Assembly: GCA_016291655.1 (NCBI GenBank)
Contig: JAEEYF010000027.1
Span: forward strand, 1 to 33,403
Origin: Lachnospiraceae bacterium
Lineage (GTDB): Bacteria > Bacillota > Clostridia > Lachnospirales > Lachnospiraceae
Direction of reading: 5' to 3'
DNA: 33,403 nucleotides
The position numbers were made by a program, and so were the translations under genes. The notes beneath the pieces are model-generated. The model was not told the origin of the DNA, did not search any database, and saw only the letters and a list, made by a program, of their open reading frames with translations. Of the stretch, positions 20,413 to 29,433 are shown piece by piece. The first letter of the stretch is position 1. Every line of letters begins with the position of its first letter.

Positions 20413-20439
20413 AACGCTTCCACTGTGCATCGAAGCGTT
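20413..20439. repeat. 8-base inverted repeat in the leader of the PAP2 gene
   Basis: AACGCTTC (20413-20420) and GAAGCGTT (20432-20439) flank an 11-base loop. On the minus strand this lies between the promoter and the ribosome binding site. No T tract follows, so it is not a terminator; its role is unknown. Confidence 0.5.
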
Positions 20440-20460
20440 GCGAAACGATTTTCCCTGTTT

Positions 20461-20489
20461 ATTGTAGCACCTGATTTTTATTTTTTCAA
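20461..20489 (-). promoter_or_regulatory. Promoter of the PAP2-family gene
   Basis: On the minus strand TTGAAA (complement of 20484-20489), 17 bases, TACAAT (complement of 20461-20466) with a TGC extension directly before the -10. Confidence 0.7.
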
Positions 20490-20499
20490 GATATTAACG

Positions 20500-20515
20500 T
20501 GATAAAATGTATACT
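20500..20515 (+). promoter_or_regulatory. Probable promoter region of deoB
   Basis: TGATAAAAT (20500-20508) is an extended -10 of the same form as those before the GT2 and rpmG genes; an overlapping TATACT (20510-20515) is an alternative. The -35 is weak in both cases. It lies 11 bases from the divergent PAP2 promoter. Confidence 0.45.
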
Positions 20516-20565
20516 GATCAATGCACAAAAACAGCATCGGCCTGTAACGGAAAGGAAGGTTTTTA

Positions 20566-21771
20566 ATGGCAAAACGAGTTTTTATGATAGTTTTGGACAG
20601 CGTTGGCATCGGCGAGATGCCCGATGCTCATCTCTACGGAGATGAGGGCAGCAACACCATAAGAAGCTGCTCAAAGGATCCCAACTTCTATCTCCCCAAT
20701 GCTGAGGCATATGGGCTTTTTAATCTGGAAGGCATAGATGATCTGAAGGGGATCAATCTCCCCAAGGACCTTGATGTAAAGAGCCTGGCGAAGAAGCCTT
20801 CGTTTGTCGCGAGAATGGCTGAAGCCTCCAAGGGTAAGGACACCACTACCGGACACTGGGAGATGGCCGGCCTCATATCGAGGGAGCCTATGCCCACATT
20901 CCCCAACGGATTCCCGAAGGAACTGCTGGACGAGTTCTCAAAACGCACCGGACGCGCGGTTCTCTGCAACAAGCCTTACTCAGGCACCGATGTTATCAGG
21001 GATTACGGCAAGGAAGCCTGCGAGACGGGAGCCCTGATCGTTTACACATCCGCGGATTCCGTATTCCAGATAGCCGCACACGAAGCGGTCATTCCCGTAT
21101 CCGAGCTGTACAGATACTGCGAGATAGCGCGTGAACTTTGCACCGGAAAATACGGAGTGGGCCGCGTGATCGCCAGACCTTTTGAAGGAGAGTGGCCTTA
21201 CACGAGAACGGTGAGAAGACATGACTACTCACTGGTGCCTCCGAGAAAAACCATCCTTAATTATATATCCGAAGCCGGAAAGGATGTCCTTGCGGTCGGA
21301 AAGATCAACGATATCTTTGCGGGCAGCGGCGTTACAAAGATGGTGCGCACGATCAACAATCCGGACGGAATTGAAAAGACCCTTGAATGGATGGATCTTG
21401 ATTTTGACGGCTTCTGTTTCGTAAACCTTGTTGACACGGACATGATATACGGACACAGAAATGATGTGCCCGGCTATGCAAAGGCAATCAGCTACTTTGA
21501 CGCCAAGCTTCCCGAGATAGTTGCGAAGCTTCGCCCCGAGGACCTGCTTCTCATCACGGCGGATCACGGCTGCGATCCCGGAACACCTTCCACTGACCAC
21601 TCCAGAGAATATGTGGGCGTTGTGGGAATAGGCGATTGCTTAAAGAACGGTGTGAACCTCGGAACGAGGAGCACATTCGCGGACACGGGCGCCACCATTC
21701 TCGAATACCTGGGCGTTCCCGGAAAGGTTGAGGGCGATTCCTATCTCGACCTGATAGTAAATACTCTTTAG
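20566..21771 (+). CDS. deoB: Phosphopentomutase
   Basis: The 401-residue enzyme of the alkaline phosphatase superfamily converts (deoxy)ribose 1-phosphate to the 5-phosphate in nucleoside salvage. The first metal site is [12 protein letters not shown] near the N terminus. The remaining manganese ligands lie in [11 protein letters not shown] and [19 protein letters not shown]. The threonine that carries phosphate is in [19 protein letters not shown] before the ATG sets the start. It appears to be a single-gene unit, since no deoA or deoC lies beside it, and the next promoter begins 20 bases after its stop. Confidence 0.97.
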   Translation: MAKRVFMIVLDSVGIGEMPDAHLYGDEGSNTIRSCSKDPNFYLPNAEAYGLFNLEGIDDLKGINLPKDLDVKSLAKKPSFVARMAEASKGKDTTTGHWEMAGLISREPMPTFPNGFPKELLDEFSKRTGRAVLCNKPYSGTDVIRDYGKEACETGALIVYTSADSVFQIAAHEAVIPVSELYRYCEIARELCTGKYGVGRVIARPFEGEWPYTRTVRRHDYSLVPPRKTILNYISEAGKDVLAVGKINDIFAGSGVTKMVRTINNPDGIEKTLEWMDLDFDGFCFVNLVDTDMIYGHRNDVPGYAKAISYFDAKLPEIVAKLRPEDLLLITADHGCDPGTPSTDHSREYVGVVGIGDCLKNGVNLGTRSTFADTGATILEYLGVPGKVEGDSYLDLIVNTL

Positions 21772-21791
21772 AACATAATAAAAAAAATTGC

Positions 21792-21820
21792 TTGACTTCT
21801 AAAAAAAGCCATGATAAAAT
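21792..21820 (+). promoter_or_regulatory. Promoter of the rpmG-secE-nusG-rplKA unit
   Basis: TTGACT (21792-21797), 17 bases, TAAAAT (21815-21820) with a TGa extension. Transcription should begin near 21827, leaving a leader of almost 90 bases before rpmG. Confidence 0.8.
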
Positions 21821-21849
21821 CTACAGGCTTATGGAAGCAAGCGATTTTT

Positions 21850-21882
21850 TTTTGTTGAAAAAATTAGGCATTTTCAACAAAA
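21850..21882 (+). promoter_or_regulatory. Perfect 12-base stem in the rpmG leader
   Basis: TTTTGTTGAAAA (21850-21861) and TTTTCAACAAAA (21871-21882) form a perfect stem around a 9-base loop. It is preceded, not followed, by a T tract, so it is not a standard terminator. It ends 20 bases before the rpmG ribosome binding site. A regulatory or stabilising role is inferred. Confidence 0.5.
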
Positions 21883-21914
21883 GCGACAAACTAGAAAATA
21901 TGGAGGTGGAAGTC

Positions 21915-22064
21915 GTGCGAGTTAAGATTACATTGGCATGTACGGAGTGCAAGCAGCGCAACTACAACATGACAAAAGACAAAAAAGAACATCCGGACAG
22001 GATGGAAACAAGTAAGTATTGCAGATTCTGCAAGCGTCACACATTACACAAAGAGACAAAATAA
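21915..22064 (+). CDS. rpmG: 50S ribosomal protein L33
   Basis: The 49-residue protein has the zinc-ribbon form of L33, with ACTECKQ and YCRFCKRH giving four cysteines. It starts at GTG 21915, set by GGAGGTG (21902-21908). The same frame is open upstream to 21792, with ATGs at 21831 and 21900. Those starts have no ribosome binding site, and the extension would not match any L33; it would also run through the leader hairpin. The [18 protein letters not shown] start agrees with the family. Confidence 0.95.
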   Translation: MRVKITLACTECKQRNYNMTKDKKEHPDRMETSKYCRFCKRHTLHKETK

Positions 22065-22093
22065 TTGCCGCATTTTGGCAGAAAGGTTAAACT

Positions 22094-22309
22094 ATGGCAG
22101 AAGCAACTACTAAAGAAAAGGGTCGCATTAAGCGCTGGTTTAAAGGTCTTAAGGCTGAGTTCAAAAAGATCGTTTGGCCTGACAGAGAATCAGTTTTAAA
22201 AGAGACCGCTGCTGTTATTGTCATCACCATTATTTTGAGCCTGATCATTGCGGTACTTGATATGGGTATTATGAACCTGTTCAATACGGTTTTGAAACTT
22301 GGTGCTTAA
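22094..22309 (+). CDS. secE: Preprotein translocase subunit SecE
   Basis: A 71-residue protein with a basic amphipathic N-terminal part (KRWFKGLKAEFKKIVWPDRE) and a single C-terminal membrane helix (about 38-60), the short Gram-positive form of SecE. The FKKIVWP motif is the most conserved part of the family. AAAGG precedes the ATG. Position between rpmG and nusG is the usual one. Confidence 0.95.
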   Translation: MAEATTKEKGRIKRWFKGLKAEFKKIVWPDRESVLKETAAVIVITIILSLIIAVLDMGIMNLFNTVLKLGA

Positions 22310-22329
22310 TCGGTAATGTGGAGGTAACT

Positions 22330-22869
22330 ATGGCAGACGCTAAGTGGTACATTGCTCATACCTATTCAGGGTATGAAAATAAGGTGAAGACAAGTCTTGA
22401 AATGACTGTCCAGAACCGTGGCCTTGAAGATCAGATCCTCAGCATAGAGGTTCCGGTCGAAAAAGCGATCGAGGTTAAGGACGGTGTAAAGAAGACGGTT
22501 GAACGTAAGATGTTCCCCGGATATGTCTTTGTTCACATGGACATGAACGACGAAACATGGTACGTTGTCAGAAACACAAGAGGTGTTACCGGGTTTGTAG
22601 GACCGGGTTCCAAGCCTGTTCCGCTTACGGAAGCTGAGGTTAAGAACGCCGGACTTGACAAAACACAGGGAGGAAAGCTTGCAGAGATCGAGCTTGACTT
22701 CAAGGTTGGCGACACAGTAATGATCCTTGAAGGTAACTGGGAAAACAAGACAGGTATCGTTAAGCAGATTAACGATCACAAGCAGACAGTTATCATTTCA
22801 ATCGAAATGTTTGGCCGTGAAACACCGGTTGAACTTGCTTTTACGGCTGTAAGAGCAGAAAAGTACTGA
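22330..22869 (+). CDS. nusG: Transcription elongation and termination factor NusG
   Basis: The 179-residue protein has an NGN domain (starting KWYIAHTYSGYENKVK, with MFPGYVFV) and a C-terminal KOW domain (VGDTVMILEGNWENKTG). An in-frame GTG at 22318 would lengthen it by four residues, but GGAGG (22320-22324) is well placed for the ATG at 22330, so I use that. An 8-base hairpin starts at the stop codon. Confidence 0.96.
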   Translation: MADAKWYIAHTYSGYENKVKTSLEMTVQNRGLEDQILSIEVPVEKAIEVKDGVKKTVERKMFPGYVFVHMDMNDETWYVVRNTRGVTGFVGPGSKPVPLTEAEVKNAGLDKTQGGKLAEIELDFKVGDTVMILEGNWENKTGIVKQINDHKQTVIISIEMFGRETPVELAFTAVRAEKY

Positions 22870-22940
22870 TATCACGAGACCTTTCGTGATAAGTGGGAGG
22901 AAGGGCACGTTTTGTGTGTCAGACTCCGATAATACCACAT
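22870..22940 (+). promoter_or_regulatory. L1-binding-site-like leader before rplK (23S rRNA mimic)
   Basis: After a perfect hairpin TATCACGA/TCGTGATA (22870-22877 with 22884-22891) comes GTGGGAGG (22893-22900), an internal hairpin region and AATACCAC (22931-22938). GTGG can pair with CCAC. The same two blocks, GUGGGAGG and AAUACCAC, close the L1-binding stalk of bacterial 23S rRNA. Ribosomal protein L1 is a known repressor of its own operon through such a mimic. The repression here is inferred. Confidence 0.7.
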
Positions 22941-22958
22941 TTAGGAGGTAAATCTACA

Positions 22959-23387
22959 ATGGCAAAGAAAATTGAAGGCTATATCAAATTACAAATCCCT
23001 GCAGCTAAGGCAACACCGGCTCCTCCGGTTGGTCCCGCACTTGGCCAGCATGGTGTAAACATTCCTCAGTTTACAAAGGAATTCAACGCAAGAACAGCAG
23101 ATCAGGAAGGCATGATCATTCCCGTAGTTATTACGGTTTATTCCGACAGAAGCTTTACTTTCATCACAAAGACACCCCCTGCAGCAGTTCTTTTAAAGAA
23201 GGCATGCAATCTTAAGTCTGCATCCGGAACTCCTAACAAGCAGAAGGTTGCTCAGATCAAGAGAAGCGAAGTTGAGAAGATCGCTCAGCTCAAAATGCCC
23301 GATCTCAATGCAGGAAGCCTTGAAGCAGCTACAAGCATGATCGCAGGTACTGCAAGAAGCATGGGCATTGAAGTTGTTGAAGGCTAA
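22959..23387 (+). CDS. rplK: 50S ribosomal protein L11
   Basis: The 142-residue protein builds the GTPase-associated centre together with L10 and L12. The N-terminal domain shows [20 protein letters not shown] and the C-terminal rRNA-binding domain has [26 protein letters not shown] about 10 bases before the ATG at 22959 fixes the start; an open frame back to 22893 runs through the leader RNA and would not match the family. Confidence 0.97.
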   Translation: MAKKIEGYIKLQIPAAKATPAPPVGPALGQHGVNIPQFTKEFNARTADQEGMIIPVVITVYSDRSFTFITKTPPAAVLLKKACNLKSASGTPNKQKVAQIKRSEVEKIAQLKMPDLNAGSLEAATSMIAGTARSMGIEVVEG

Positions 23388-23404
23388 ATCTTACGTTGAA
23401 TGAC

Positions 23405-23449
23405 GTGGGAGGACGGACCGTTAAACGGTCTATATTCCGTAATTACCAC
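23405..23449 (+). promoter_or_regulatory. Second L1-binding-site-like leader, before rplA
   Basis: GTGGGAGG (23405-23412), a perfect 6-base hairpin GACCGT/ACGGTC (23416-23421 with 23425-23430) and TTACCAC (23443-23449) repeat the architecture of the rplK leader. It ends just before the AGGAGG of rplA. It is read as a second 23S rRNA L1-site mimic. Confidence 0.7.
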
Positions 23450-23465
23450 ATAGGAGGTTATATAA

Positions 23466-24158
23466 ATGAAAAGAGGAAAGAAATATCAGGACGCAGTTAA
23501 AACTTACACTAAGTCCCAGCAGTATGATATTGCTGAAGCAGTAAGTATTGTTAAGAAAAATGCAGTAGCGAAATTCGATGAGACGATCGAAACACACATC
23601 AGACTCGGCGTTGACGGACGTCATGCTGATCAGCAGGTTCGTGGTGCAGTTGTTCTTCCCAACGGAACAGGTAAGAAGGTTCGTGTACTTGTTTTCGCTA
23701 AGGGTGACAAGGTAAACGAGGCTCAGGCAGCAGGCGCTGATTACGTTGGCGGAGATGAGCTCATTCCCAGAATTCAGAATGACGGATGGCTTGATTTCGA
23801 TGTTGTTGTAGCAACTCCCGACATGATGGGCGTTGTAGGACGTCTCGGTAAGGTTCTCGGACCTAAGGGATTAATGCCTAACCCCAAGGCAGGAACGGTT
23901 ACCATGAACGTTGCGGCTGCTATCGCAGATATCAAAGCAGGTAAAGTTGAGTACAGACTTGACAAGGCAAACATTATCCATTGCGCAGTCGGAAAGGCTT
24001 CCTTTACCGAAGAACAACTCGCAGAAAACTTCCAGACGCTGTTAAATGCAATCACAAAGGCAAAGCCTGCTACAGCTAAGGGCCAGTACTACAAGAGCAT
24101 CACACTTACATCCACAATGGGCCCCGGTGTAAAGGTTAGCGCTGCTAAGATCCAGTAA
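23466..24158 (+). CDS. rplA: 50S ribosomal protein L1
   Basis: The 230-residue protein binds the mobile L1 stalk of 23S rRNA and is the usual autogenous repressor of rplK-rplA. Blocks typical of L1 are [18 protein letters not shown], the segment [20 protein letters not shown] and [14 protein letters not shown] precedes the ATG. No clear terminator separates it from the next promoter, so some read-through into rplJ is likely. Confidence 0.97.
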   Translation: MKRGKKYQDAVKTYTKSQQYDIAEAVSIVKKNAVAKFDETIETHIRLGVDGRHADQQVRGAVVLPNGTGKKVRVLVFAKGDKVNEAQAAGADYVGGDELIPRIQNDGWLDFDVVVATPDMMGVVGRLGKVLGPKGLMPNPKAGTVTMNVAAAIADIKAGKVEYRLDKANIIHCAVGKASFTEEQLAENFQTLLNAITKAKPATAKGQYYKSITLTSTMGPGVKVSAAKIQ

Positions 24159-24170
24159 CATAATTTGTGG

Positions 24171-24199
24171 TTGACAACAAATAAATTTTGAGATATAAT
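24171..24199 (+). promoter_or_regulatory. Full-consensus promoter before rplJ
   Basis: TTGACA (24171-24176), exactly 17 bases, TATAAT (24194-24199). Both hexamers are perfect. Transcription should start near 24206, at the base of the L10 leader. Confidence 0.9.
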
Positions 24200-24202
24200 C
24201 CG

Positions 24203-24352
24203 CGGGTGTCATGAAAATGACATCCGTGAGATATATAACTACCGAAGACAGCAGGTGAGGGAAACCTCGTAAGAACACAAACGCCTGCCGAGGGAAAAGA
24301 TATGTTTGATCATTCAGACTGCTTGACCGTTCGGTTGGCAGTCTTTTCTTTT
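24203..24352 (+). ncRNA. Ribosomal protein L10-L12 leader
   Basis: The untranslated leader starts with a 10-pair stem capped by GAAA (24203-24226). It then holds the block ACCGAAGACAGCAGG (24241-24255), a GAGG/CCTC stem (24257-24268), CCTGCC and a terminator-like hairpin. This order matches the L10 leader known from Firmicutes, where the L10-L12 complex binds a kink-turn like site and shuts down its own genes. The family call is from recognised motifs, not from a covariance search. Confidence 0.85.
24316..24352 (+). terminator. Attenuator hairpin at the end of the L10 leader
   Basis: AGACTGC (24316-24322) pairs with GCAGTCT (24338-24344); an inner GACC/GGTT stem sits on a GTTC loop. TTTTCTTTT follows. 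The placement 45 bases before rplJ suggests conditional termination controlled by the leader. Confidence 0.75.
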
Positions 24353-24396
24353 ATAAAAGAAAGGCTGCAAAAAAATCTATAAAGGAGGTTACCGAT

Positions 24397-24900
24397 ATGG
24401 CAAAAGTAGAAATCAAAGCACCCATCATTGACGAAATTAAGGAGATTGTTGCGAAAGCATCATCCGCAGTGCTTGTTGACTACCGTGGACTTACAGTTGC
24501 CGAAGATACAGCTCTTCGTAAAGAGCTTCGTGAAGCAGGCGTAATTTACAAGGTATTCAAGAACACCTATCTTAAGCGCGCATTTGAAGGAACAGATTTC
24601 GCTCAGCTCGACAATGAGCTTGAAGGACCTACAGCTATCGCATTCGGAATTGACGATGCAACAGCTCCCGCAAGGATCATTGCTAAGCATGCTGAGAAGA
24701 TTGAAGCATTAACATTCAAGGCCGGCGTAGTTGAGGGCAATTATTATGATGTCAAGGGCGTTGTTGCACTTTCCAAGATCCCTTCGAGAGAAGTACTTAT
24801 CTCCAAGCTTCTTGGCAGCTTGCAGTCCCCCATCACAAACTTTGCAAGAGTTCTCAAGCAGATCGCAGAGAAGAACGACGGCGGAAACGAGGCAGCTTAA
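24397..24900 (+). CDS. rplJ: 50S ribosomal protein L10
   Basis: The 167-residue protein anchors the L12 dimers to the ribosome. It shows the family core SSAVLVDYRGLTVAEDTALR and YKVFKNTYLKRA, with the L12-binding helix at the C terminus (about 135-160). AAAGGAGGT lies 8 bases before the ATG. Its expression is probably under the L10 leader just upstream. Confidence 0.96.
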   Translation: MAKVEIKAPIIDEIKEIVAKASSAVLVDYRGLTVAEDTALRKELREAGVIYKVFKNTYLKRAFEGTDFAQLDNELEGPTAIAFGIDDATAPARIIAKHAEKIEALTFKAGVVEGNYYDVKGVVALSKIPSREVLISKLLGSLQSPITNFARVLKQIAEKNDGGNEAA

Positions 24901-24971
24901 TTCTGAGCGCCCGATTACAGTTGCGGCATAGAGCCGCGTAGTATTCTAAAATAATCCAGGAGGATAAAAAA

Positions 24972-25334
24972 ATGACAACACAGGAATTTATCGATGCCAT
25001 TAAGGGCATGACAGTATTAGAGTTAAACGATCTCGTAAAGGCTTGCGAGGAAGAGTTCGGCGTTTCTGCAGCAGCAGGCGTTGTAGTTGCAGCAGCAGGT
25101 CCTGCAGCAGCAGCTGAAGAGAAGACAGAGTTCGATGTTGAGCTTACAGAAGTAGGCGCAGAGAAGATCAAGGTTATCAAGGCTGTTCGTGAGATCACAG
25201 GTCTTGGACTTGGTGAAGCTAAGGCAGCTGTTGAAGCAGCTCCCAAGGTACTTAAAGAGGGTGCTTCCAAGGCAGAGGCTGAGGACATCAAGAAGAAGCT
25301 TGAAGAAGCAGGCGCTAAGGTTACTCTTAAGTAA
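24972..25334 (+). CDS. rplL: 50S ribosomal protein L7/L12
   Basis: A 120-residue acidic stalk protein, with a dimerising N-terminal domain (1-30), an Ala-rich hinge with [16 protein letters not shown] and a globular C-terminal domain starting [18 protein letters not shown] that recruits translational GTPases. AGGAGG precedes the ATG. The 71-base gap to rplJ shows no promoter. A strong terminator follows. Confidence 0.97.
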   Translation: MTTQEFIDAIKGMTVLELNDLVKACEEEFGVSAAAGVVVAAAGPAAAAEEKTEFDVELTEVGAEKIKVIKAVREITGLGLGEAKAAVEAAPKVLKEGASKAEAEDIKKKLEEAGAKVTLK

Positions 25335-25359
25335 TTCGGTTTTTGTTAAGAAAGCTAAA

Positions 25360-25396
25360 AAAATCGAGCGATCTATGATCGCTCGATTTTATTTTT
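25360..25396 (+). terminator. Rho-independent terminator after rplL
   Basis: A perfect 14-base stem AAAATCGAGCGATC / GATCGCTCGATTTT (25360-25373 with 25377-25390) around TAT, followed by ATTTTT. It separates the ribosomal genes from rpoBC, at least in part. Confidence 0.92.
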
Positions 25397-25410
25397 GAAA
25401 AAAATTTCGC

Positions 25411-25439
25411 TTGACTCTTTACAAATGCTGTGTTAATAT
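25411..25439 (+). promoter_or_regulatory. Promoter of rpoBC
   Basis: TTGACT (25411-25416), 17 bases, TAATAT (25434-25439) with a TGT extension. The leader of about 105 bases to rpoB has no recognised regulatory RNA. Confidence 0.75.
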
Positions 25440-25550
25440 AGACAATGCTCTTATTTTGGTCCGCTATGCCTATGACTTACTAATTATACCACATATGAGC
25501 AGATATGAAAAGATTTTTTTACAAAAATATAACACGAGGTGAAAGCGTCA

Positions 25551-28500
25551 ATGGAAAAGAACAGTATGCATCCTGTCAAAGTCGGTAAGGGGATTAGGAT
25601 GAGCTATTCGAAGAGAGACGAAGTTCTCGAGATGCCGAATCTTATAGAGGTTCAGAAGAACTCCTATAAGTGGTTCATCGAAAAAGGACTTCAGGAAGTC
25701 TTCGAAGACGTGTCCCCAATCAAGGATTTCTCGGGTAATCTTGAACTCTCTTTCCTCAGTTACAGACTCTGCGAGGACGAAAAGAAGTACACCATCGAAG
25801 AGTGCAAAGAAAGAGACGAAACATATGCAGCTCCGCTTAAGGTGAAGGTTGATCTCCATCGGACGGATGACGGCAGCAGTGTTGTTTCAGAGATCTTCAT
25901 GGGAGAAGTTCCCCTTATGACCGATACCGGTGCCTTCATTATAAACGGTGCCGAAAGAGTCATCGTCAGTCAGCTGGTACGTTCACCCGGCATTTATTTT
26001 GATATAACACATGATAAACTCGGTAAGCGCCTTTTCACAAGCCAGGTTATTCCCAACCGTGGTGCGTGGATCGAGTATGAGACGGATTCCAATGACGTTT
26101 TCTGGGCACGTGTCGACAGAAACCGTAAGGTTCCCGTAACGGTTCTGCTTCGTGCACTGGGTTACGGAACAAATGAGCAGATCCGCGAAGTATTTGGCGA
26201 CGAGCCCAAGCTTGAAGCTACTTTTGCCAAGGATACCTGCGAAGACTTTACTCAGGGACTTCTTGAACTTTACAAGAAACTGAGACCCGGTGAGCCTCTT
26301 GCGGTTGATACGGCCAAGTCCCTCATCCACGGAATGTTTTTCGATCCCAAGCGTTACGATCTTGCAAAGGTCGGACGTTATAAATTCAACAAAAAGCTTC
26401 ACTTAAAGAAAAGAGTGGTTGGACTTACACTCGCTCAGGATATTGTAGACCTCAACACCGGTGAGATCATCGCCGAGGAGGGACAGAAGATAACCGAACA
26501 GATGGCTATTGACATCCAGAATGCGGCTATCCCTTATTTCGATGTCCAGACGGAGGAAAGAAACGAAAGGATCGTTACCAACCTCAGTGTGGATCTTAGA
26601 GCATACGTTAACTGCAATCCCGAAGAACTTGGCATTACAGAAAACGTTTACTTCCCTGTTCTTCGTGAGATCCTTGAAGAGTACGGCGGTGACGAAGAGG
26701 CTCTTCTTAAGGAGATCAAGAAGCGTGCTTCGGAACTTGTTCCCAAGCATATCACAAAGGAAGACATCATCGCTTCCGTTAACTACAATATGCATCTTGA
26801 AAACGGCATAGGAAACAAGGACGATATCGATCACCTCGGAAATCGTCGTATCCGTGCTGTGGGCGAGCTTTTGCAGAACCAGTACCGCATCGGTATTTCC
26901 CGTATGGAGCGTGTGGTACGTGAAAGAATGTCAACACAGGGGATCGAAAGCGTTACAGCTCAGTCCCTTATCAATATCAAGCCTGTTACGGCGGCTGTTA
27001 AGGAGTTCTTCGGAAGTTCCCAGCTGTCCCAGTTCATGGATCAGAACAACCCCTTGTCCGAACTTACGAACAAGCGTCGTCTCTCCGCTCTGGGTCCCGG
27101 CGGACTTTCCCGTGACCGTGCATCCTTCGAAGTGCGTGACGTACATTATACCCACTACGGCAGAATGTGCCCCATTGAGACTCCCGAAGGTCCCAACATC
27201 GGTCTTATCAACTCACTTGCATCCTATGCAAGGATCAATGAGTATGGTTTCATCGAGGCTCCTTATCGTAAAACCGACAAAACAGATCCGACCAATCCCC
27301 GCGTAACAGACGAGGTTGTTTACCTTACGGCGGATGAAGAAGATAACTACGTTGTTGCTCAGGCAAACGAAGCTCTCGATGAGAACGGATATTTTGTAAA
27401 CAACATGGTTTCCGGTCGTTTCAGAGATGAGACTTCTTCATATGAAAAGAGAAGGATCGACTTCATGGACGTATCACCCAAGATGGTATTCTCGGTAGCT
27501 ACGGCAATGATCCCCTTCCTTCAGAACGATGACGCAAACCGTGCCCTCATGGGTTCAAACATGCAGCGTCAGGCAGTTCCGCTTCTTTTCACCGATGCGC
27601 CTGTTGTTGATACGGGTATCGGCGTTAAGGCAGCCATCGACTCCGGTTCATGTATGACAGCTCAGAATGCAGGTGTTGTTGAGAAAGCATCCGCTAATGA
27701 GATCGTTATAAAGAACAAAGACAAGAAGCTTGAAACATACAAGCTGACCAAGTTTGCAAGAAGCAACCAGGGTACTTGCATCAACCAGAGACCCATCGTT
27801 TCCAAGGGTGAGAAGGTTGAAGCAGGTCAGGTTATTGCGGACGGCGCTTCAACAGCGGGCGGAGAACTTGCTCTCGGCAAGAACCCTCTCATCGGATTCA
27901 TGACATGGGAAGGTTACAACTACGAGGATGCCGTTCTTATTTCAGAGCGTCTTGTTCAGGAAGATGTTTATACTTCGGTACATATTGAAGAGTATGAATC
28001 CGAAGCAAGAGATACAAAGCTCGGACCCGAAGAGATCACAAGAGAAGTTCCCGGAGTAGGTGACGATGCTCTTAAGGATCTTGACGAAAGAGGAATCATC
28101 CGTGTAGGTGCGGAAGTTCGTGCCGGTGATATTCTCGTCGGTAAGGTTACTCCCAAGGGAGAGACGGATCTTACCGCAGAAGAGAGACTCCTTCGCGCGA
28201 TCTTCGGTGAGAAGGCAAGAGAAGTCAGAAACACCTCTCTTGAGCTCCCTCACGGTGAGTTCGGTATTGTTGTTGATACAAAGGTATTTAAGCGCGAAAA
28301 CGGCGATGATCTCCCTGCCGGAGTAAATGAGAGCGTTCGCGTATATATTGCACAGAAGAGAAAGATCCAGGTCGGCGATAAGATGGCCGGTCGTCACGGA
28401 AACAAGGGTGTCGTTTCGAGAGTACTTCCCGTAGAAGACATGCCTTTCCTTCCCAACGGACGTCCCCTCGACATCGTTCTTAACCCCCTCGGCGTTCCTT

Positions 28501-29417
28501 CTCGTATGAACATCGGACAGGTGCTTGAAACTCACCTTTCCCTTGCCGCAAAGATTCTCGGTTTCAACGTATCCTCACCTATATTCAACGGTGCTAAGGA
28601 GTATGAGATCCAGGATCTCCTTGAAGTTGCCAATGATTTCGTAAATACGGAATGGGAAGACTTCAAGAAAAAATATGCTGATATTCTTGAACCCGATGTT
28701 ATCGAGTACCTTGGCAATCATCTCGACGAGAGAGACGATTGGAAGGGCGTTCCCATCGGACGTGACGGAAAGGTTCAGCTCCGTGACGGACGTACCGGTG
28801 AAGAGTTCGATTCACCTGTTACCATCGGATTCATGCATTACTTAAAACTCCATCACCTGGTTGACGATAAGATCCATGCCCGTTCAACAGGTAAGTACTC
28901 CATGGTTACGCAGCAGCCTCTCGGCGGTAAAGCCCAGTTCGGCGGACAGCGTTTCGGAGAAATGGAAGTTTGGGCTCTCGAAGCATACGGTGCATCCCAT
29001 GTTCTTCAGGAAATCCTTACCGTTAAGTCCGACGATATTCAGGGACGTGACAAGACCTGCGAAGCTATCATGAAGGGTCAGAACATTGCAGAACCCGGTA
29101 TTCCGGAATCCTTCAAGGTTCTCCTTAAGGAACTGCAGTCACTTGCTCTTGATGTCACTGTTCTTGATGAAAACGGAGAAGAAGTTATCCTGAACGATAA
29201 GATCAACTATGGTGATGAAACGGGCAGCGAAGACGAATACAACAACATCGATGACGAAAATCATTACAGCTATGATAACGGTGACTTCGGTTCACACAGC
29301 GGCTTCCTTTATGAAGATCAGGAAGGCAACATCATAGATGACGGTGATTTCGAAGAAGACGATAATTTCGGCGATTTCGATACAGAAGATATGGACGATC
29401 AAGGCTTTGAAGAATAG
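25551..29417 (+). CDS. rpoB: DNA-directed RNA polymerase subunit beta
   Basis: The 1288-residue beta subunit has all conserved blocks from the N-terminal [16 protein letters not shown] to [21 protein letters not shown] 25551 is chosen because GAGGTGA (25536-25542) stands 8 bases before it; an in-frame GTG at 25539 lies inside that site. In the rifampicin-binding cluster the text is [13 protein letters not shown], with Asn507 where the E. coli protein has His526 and most bacteria have His. After about residue 1210 there is an acidic tail; residues 1222-1288 contain 28 Asp or Glu and no Lys or Arg. rpoC follows after 16 bases. Confidence 0.98.
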   Translation: MEKNSMHPVKVGKGIRMSYSKRDEVLEMPNLIEVQKNSYKWFIEKGLQEVFEDVSPIKDFSGNLELSFLSYRLCEDEKKYTIEECKERDETYAAPLKVKVDLHRTDDGSSVVSEIFMGEVPLMTDTGAFIINGAERVIVSQLVRSPGIYFDITHDKLGKRLFTSQVIPNRGAWIEYETDSNDVFWARVDRNRKVPVTVLLRALGYGTNEQIREVFGDEPKLEATFAKDTCEDFTQGLLELYKKLRPGEPLAVDTAKSLIHGMFFDPKRYDLAKVGRYKFNKKLHLKKRVVGLTLAQDIVDLNTGEIIAEEGQKITEQMAIDIQNAAIPYFDVQTEERNERIVTNLSVDLRAYVNCNPEELGITENVYFPVLREILEEYGGDEEALLKEIKKRASELVPKHITKEDIIASVNYNMHLENGIGNKDDIDHLGNRRIRAVGELLQNQYRIGISRMERVVRERMSTQGIESVTAQSLINIKPVTAAVKEFFGSSQLSQFMDQNNPLSELTNKRRLSALGPGGLSRDRASFEVRDVHYTHYGRMCPIETPEGPNIGLINSLASYARINEYGFIEAPYRKTDKTDPTNPRVTDEVVYLTADEEDNYVVAQANEALDENGYFVNNMVSGRFRDETSSYEKRRIDFMDVSPKMVFSVATAMIPFLQNDDANRALMGSNMQRQAVPLLFTDAPVVDTGIGVKAAIDSGSCMTAQNAGVVEKASANEIVIKNKDKKLETYKLTKFARSNQGTCINQRPIVSKGEKVEAGQVIADGASTAGGELALGKNPLIGFMTWEGYNYEDAVLISERLVQEDVYTSVHIEEYESEARDTKLGPEEITREVPGVGDDALKDLDERGIIRVGAEVRAGDILVGKVTPKGETDLTAEERLLRAIFGEKAREVRNTSLELPHGEFGIVVDTKVFKRENGDDLPAGVNESVRVYIAQKRKIQVGDKMAGRHGNKGVVSRVLPVEDMPFLPNGRPLDIVLNPLGVPSRMNIGQVLETHLSLAAKILGFNVSSPIFNGAKEYEIQDLLEVANDFVNTEWEDFKKKYADILEPDVIEYLGNHLDERDDWKGVPIGRDGKVQLRDGRTGEEFDSPVTIGFMHYLKLHHLVDDKIHARSTGKYSMVTQQPLGGKAQFGGQRFGEMEVWALEAYGASHVLQEILTVKSDDIQGRDKTCEAIMKGQNIAEPGIPESFKVLLKELQSLALDVTVLDENGEEVILNDKINYGDETGSEDEYNNIDDENHYSYDNGDFGSHSGFLYEDQEGNIIDDGDFEEDDNFGDFDTEDMDDQGFEE

Positions 29418-29433
29418 GAGGGATACTTAAAAC

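Noticed and set aside
21792-21914. N-terminal extension of L33, with ATGs at 21831 and 21900
   Set aside because: It runs through the promoter and leader hairpin, has no ribosome binding site, and all L33 relatives start at the MRVKITLAC segment.
22870-22891. 8-base hairpin after nusG as a terminator
   Set aside because: It is followed by AAGTGGGAGG and not by a T tract; it is more likely part of the rplK leader.
22893-22958. N-terminal extension of L11
   Set aside because: The stretch is the L1-site-like leader; a strong AGGAGG site fixes the ATG at 22959.
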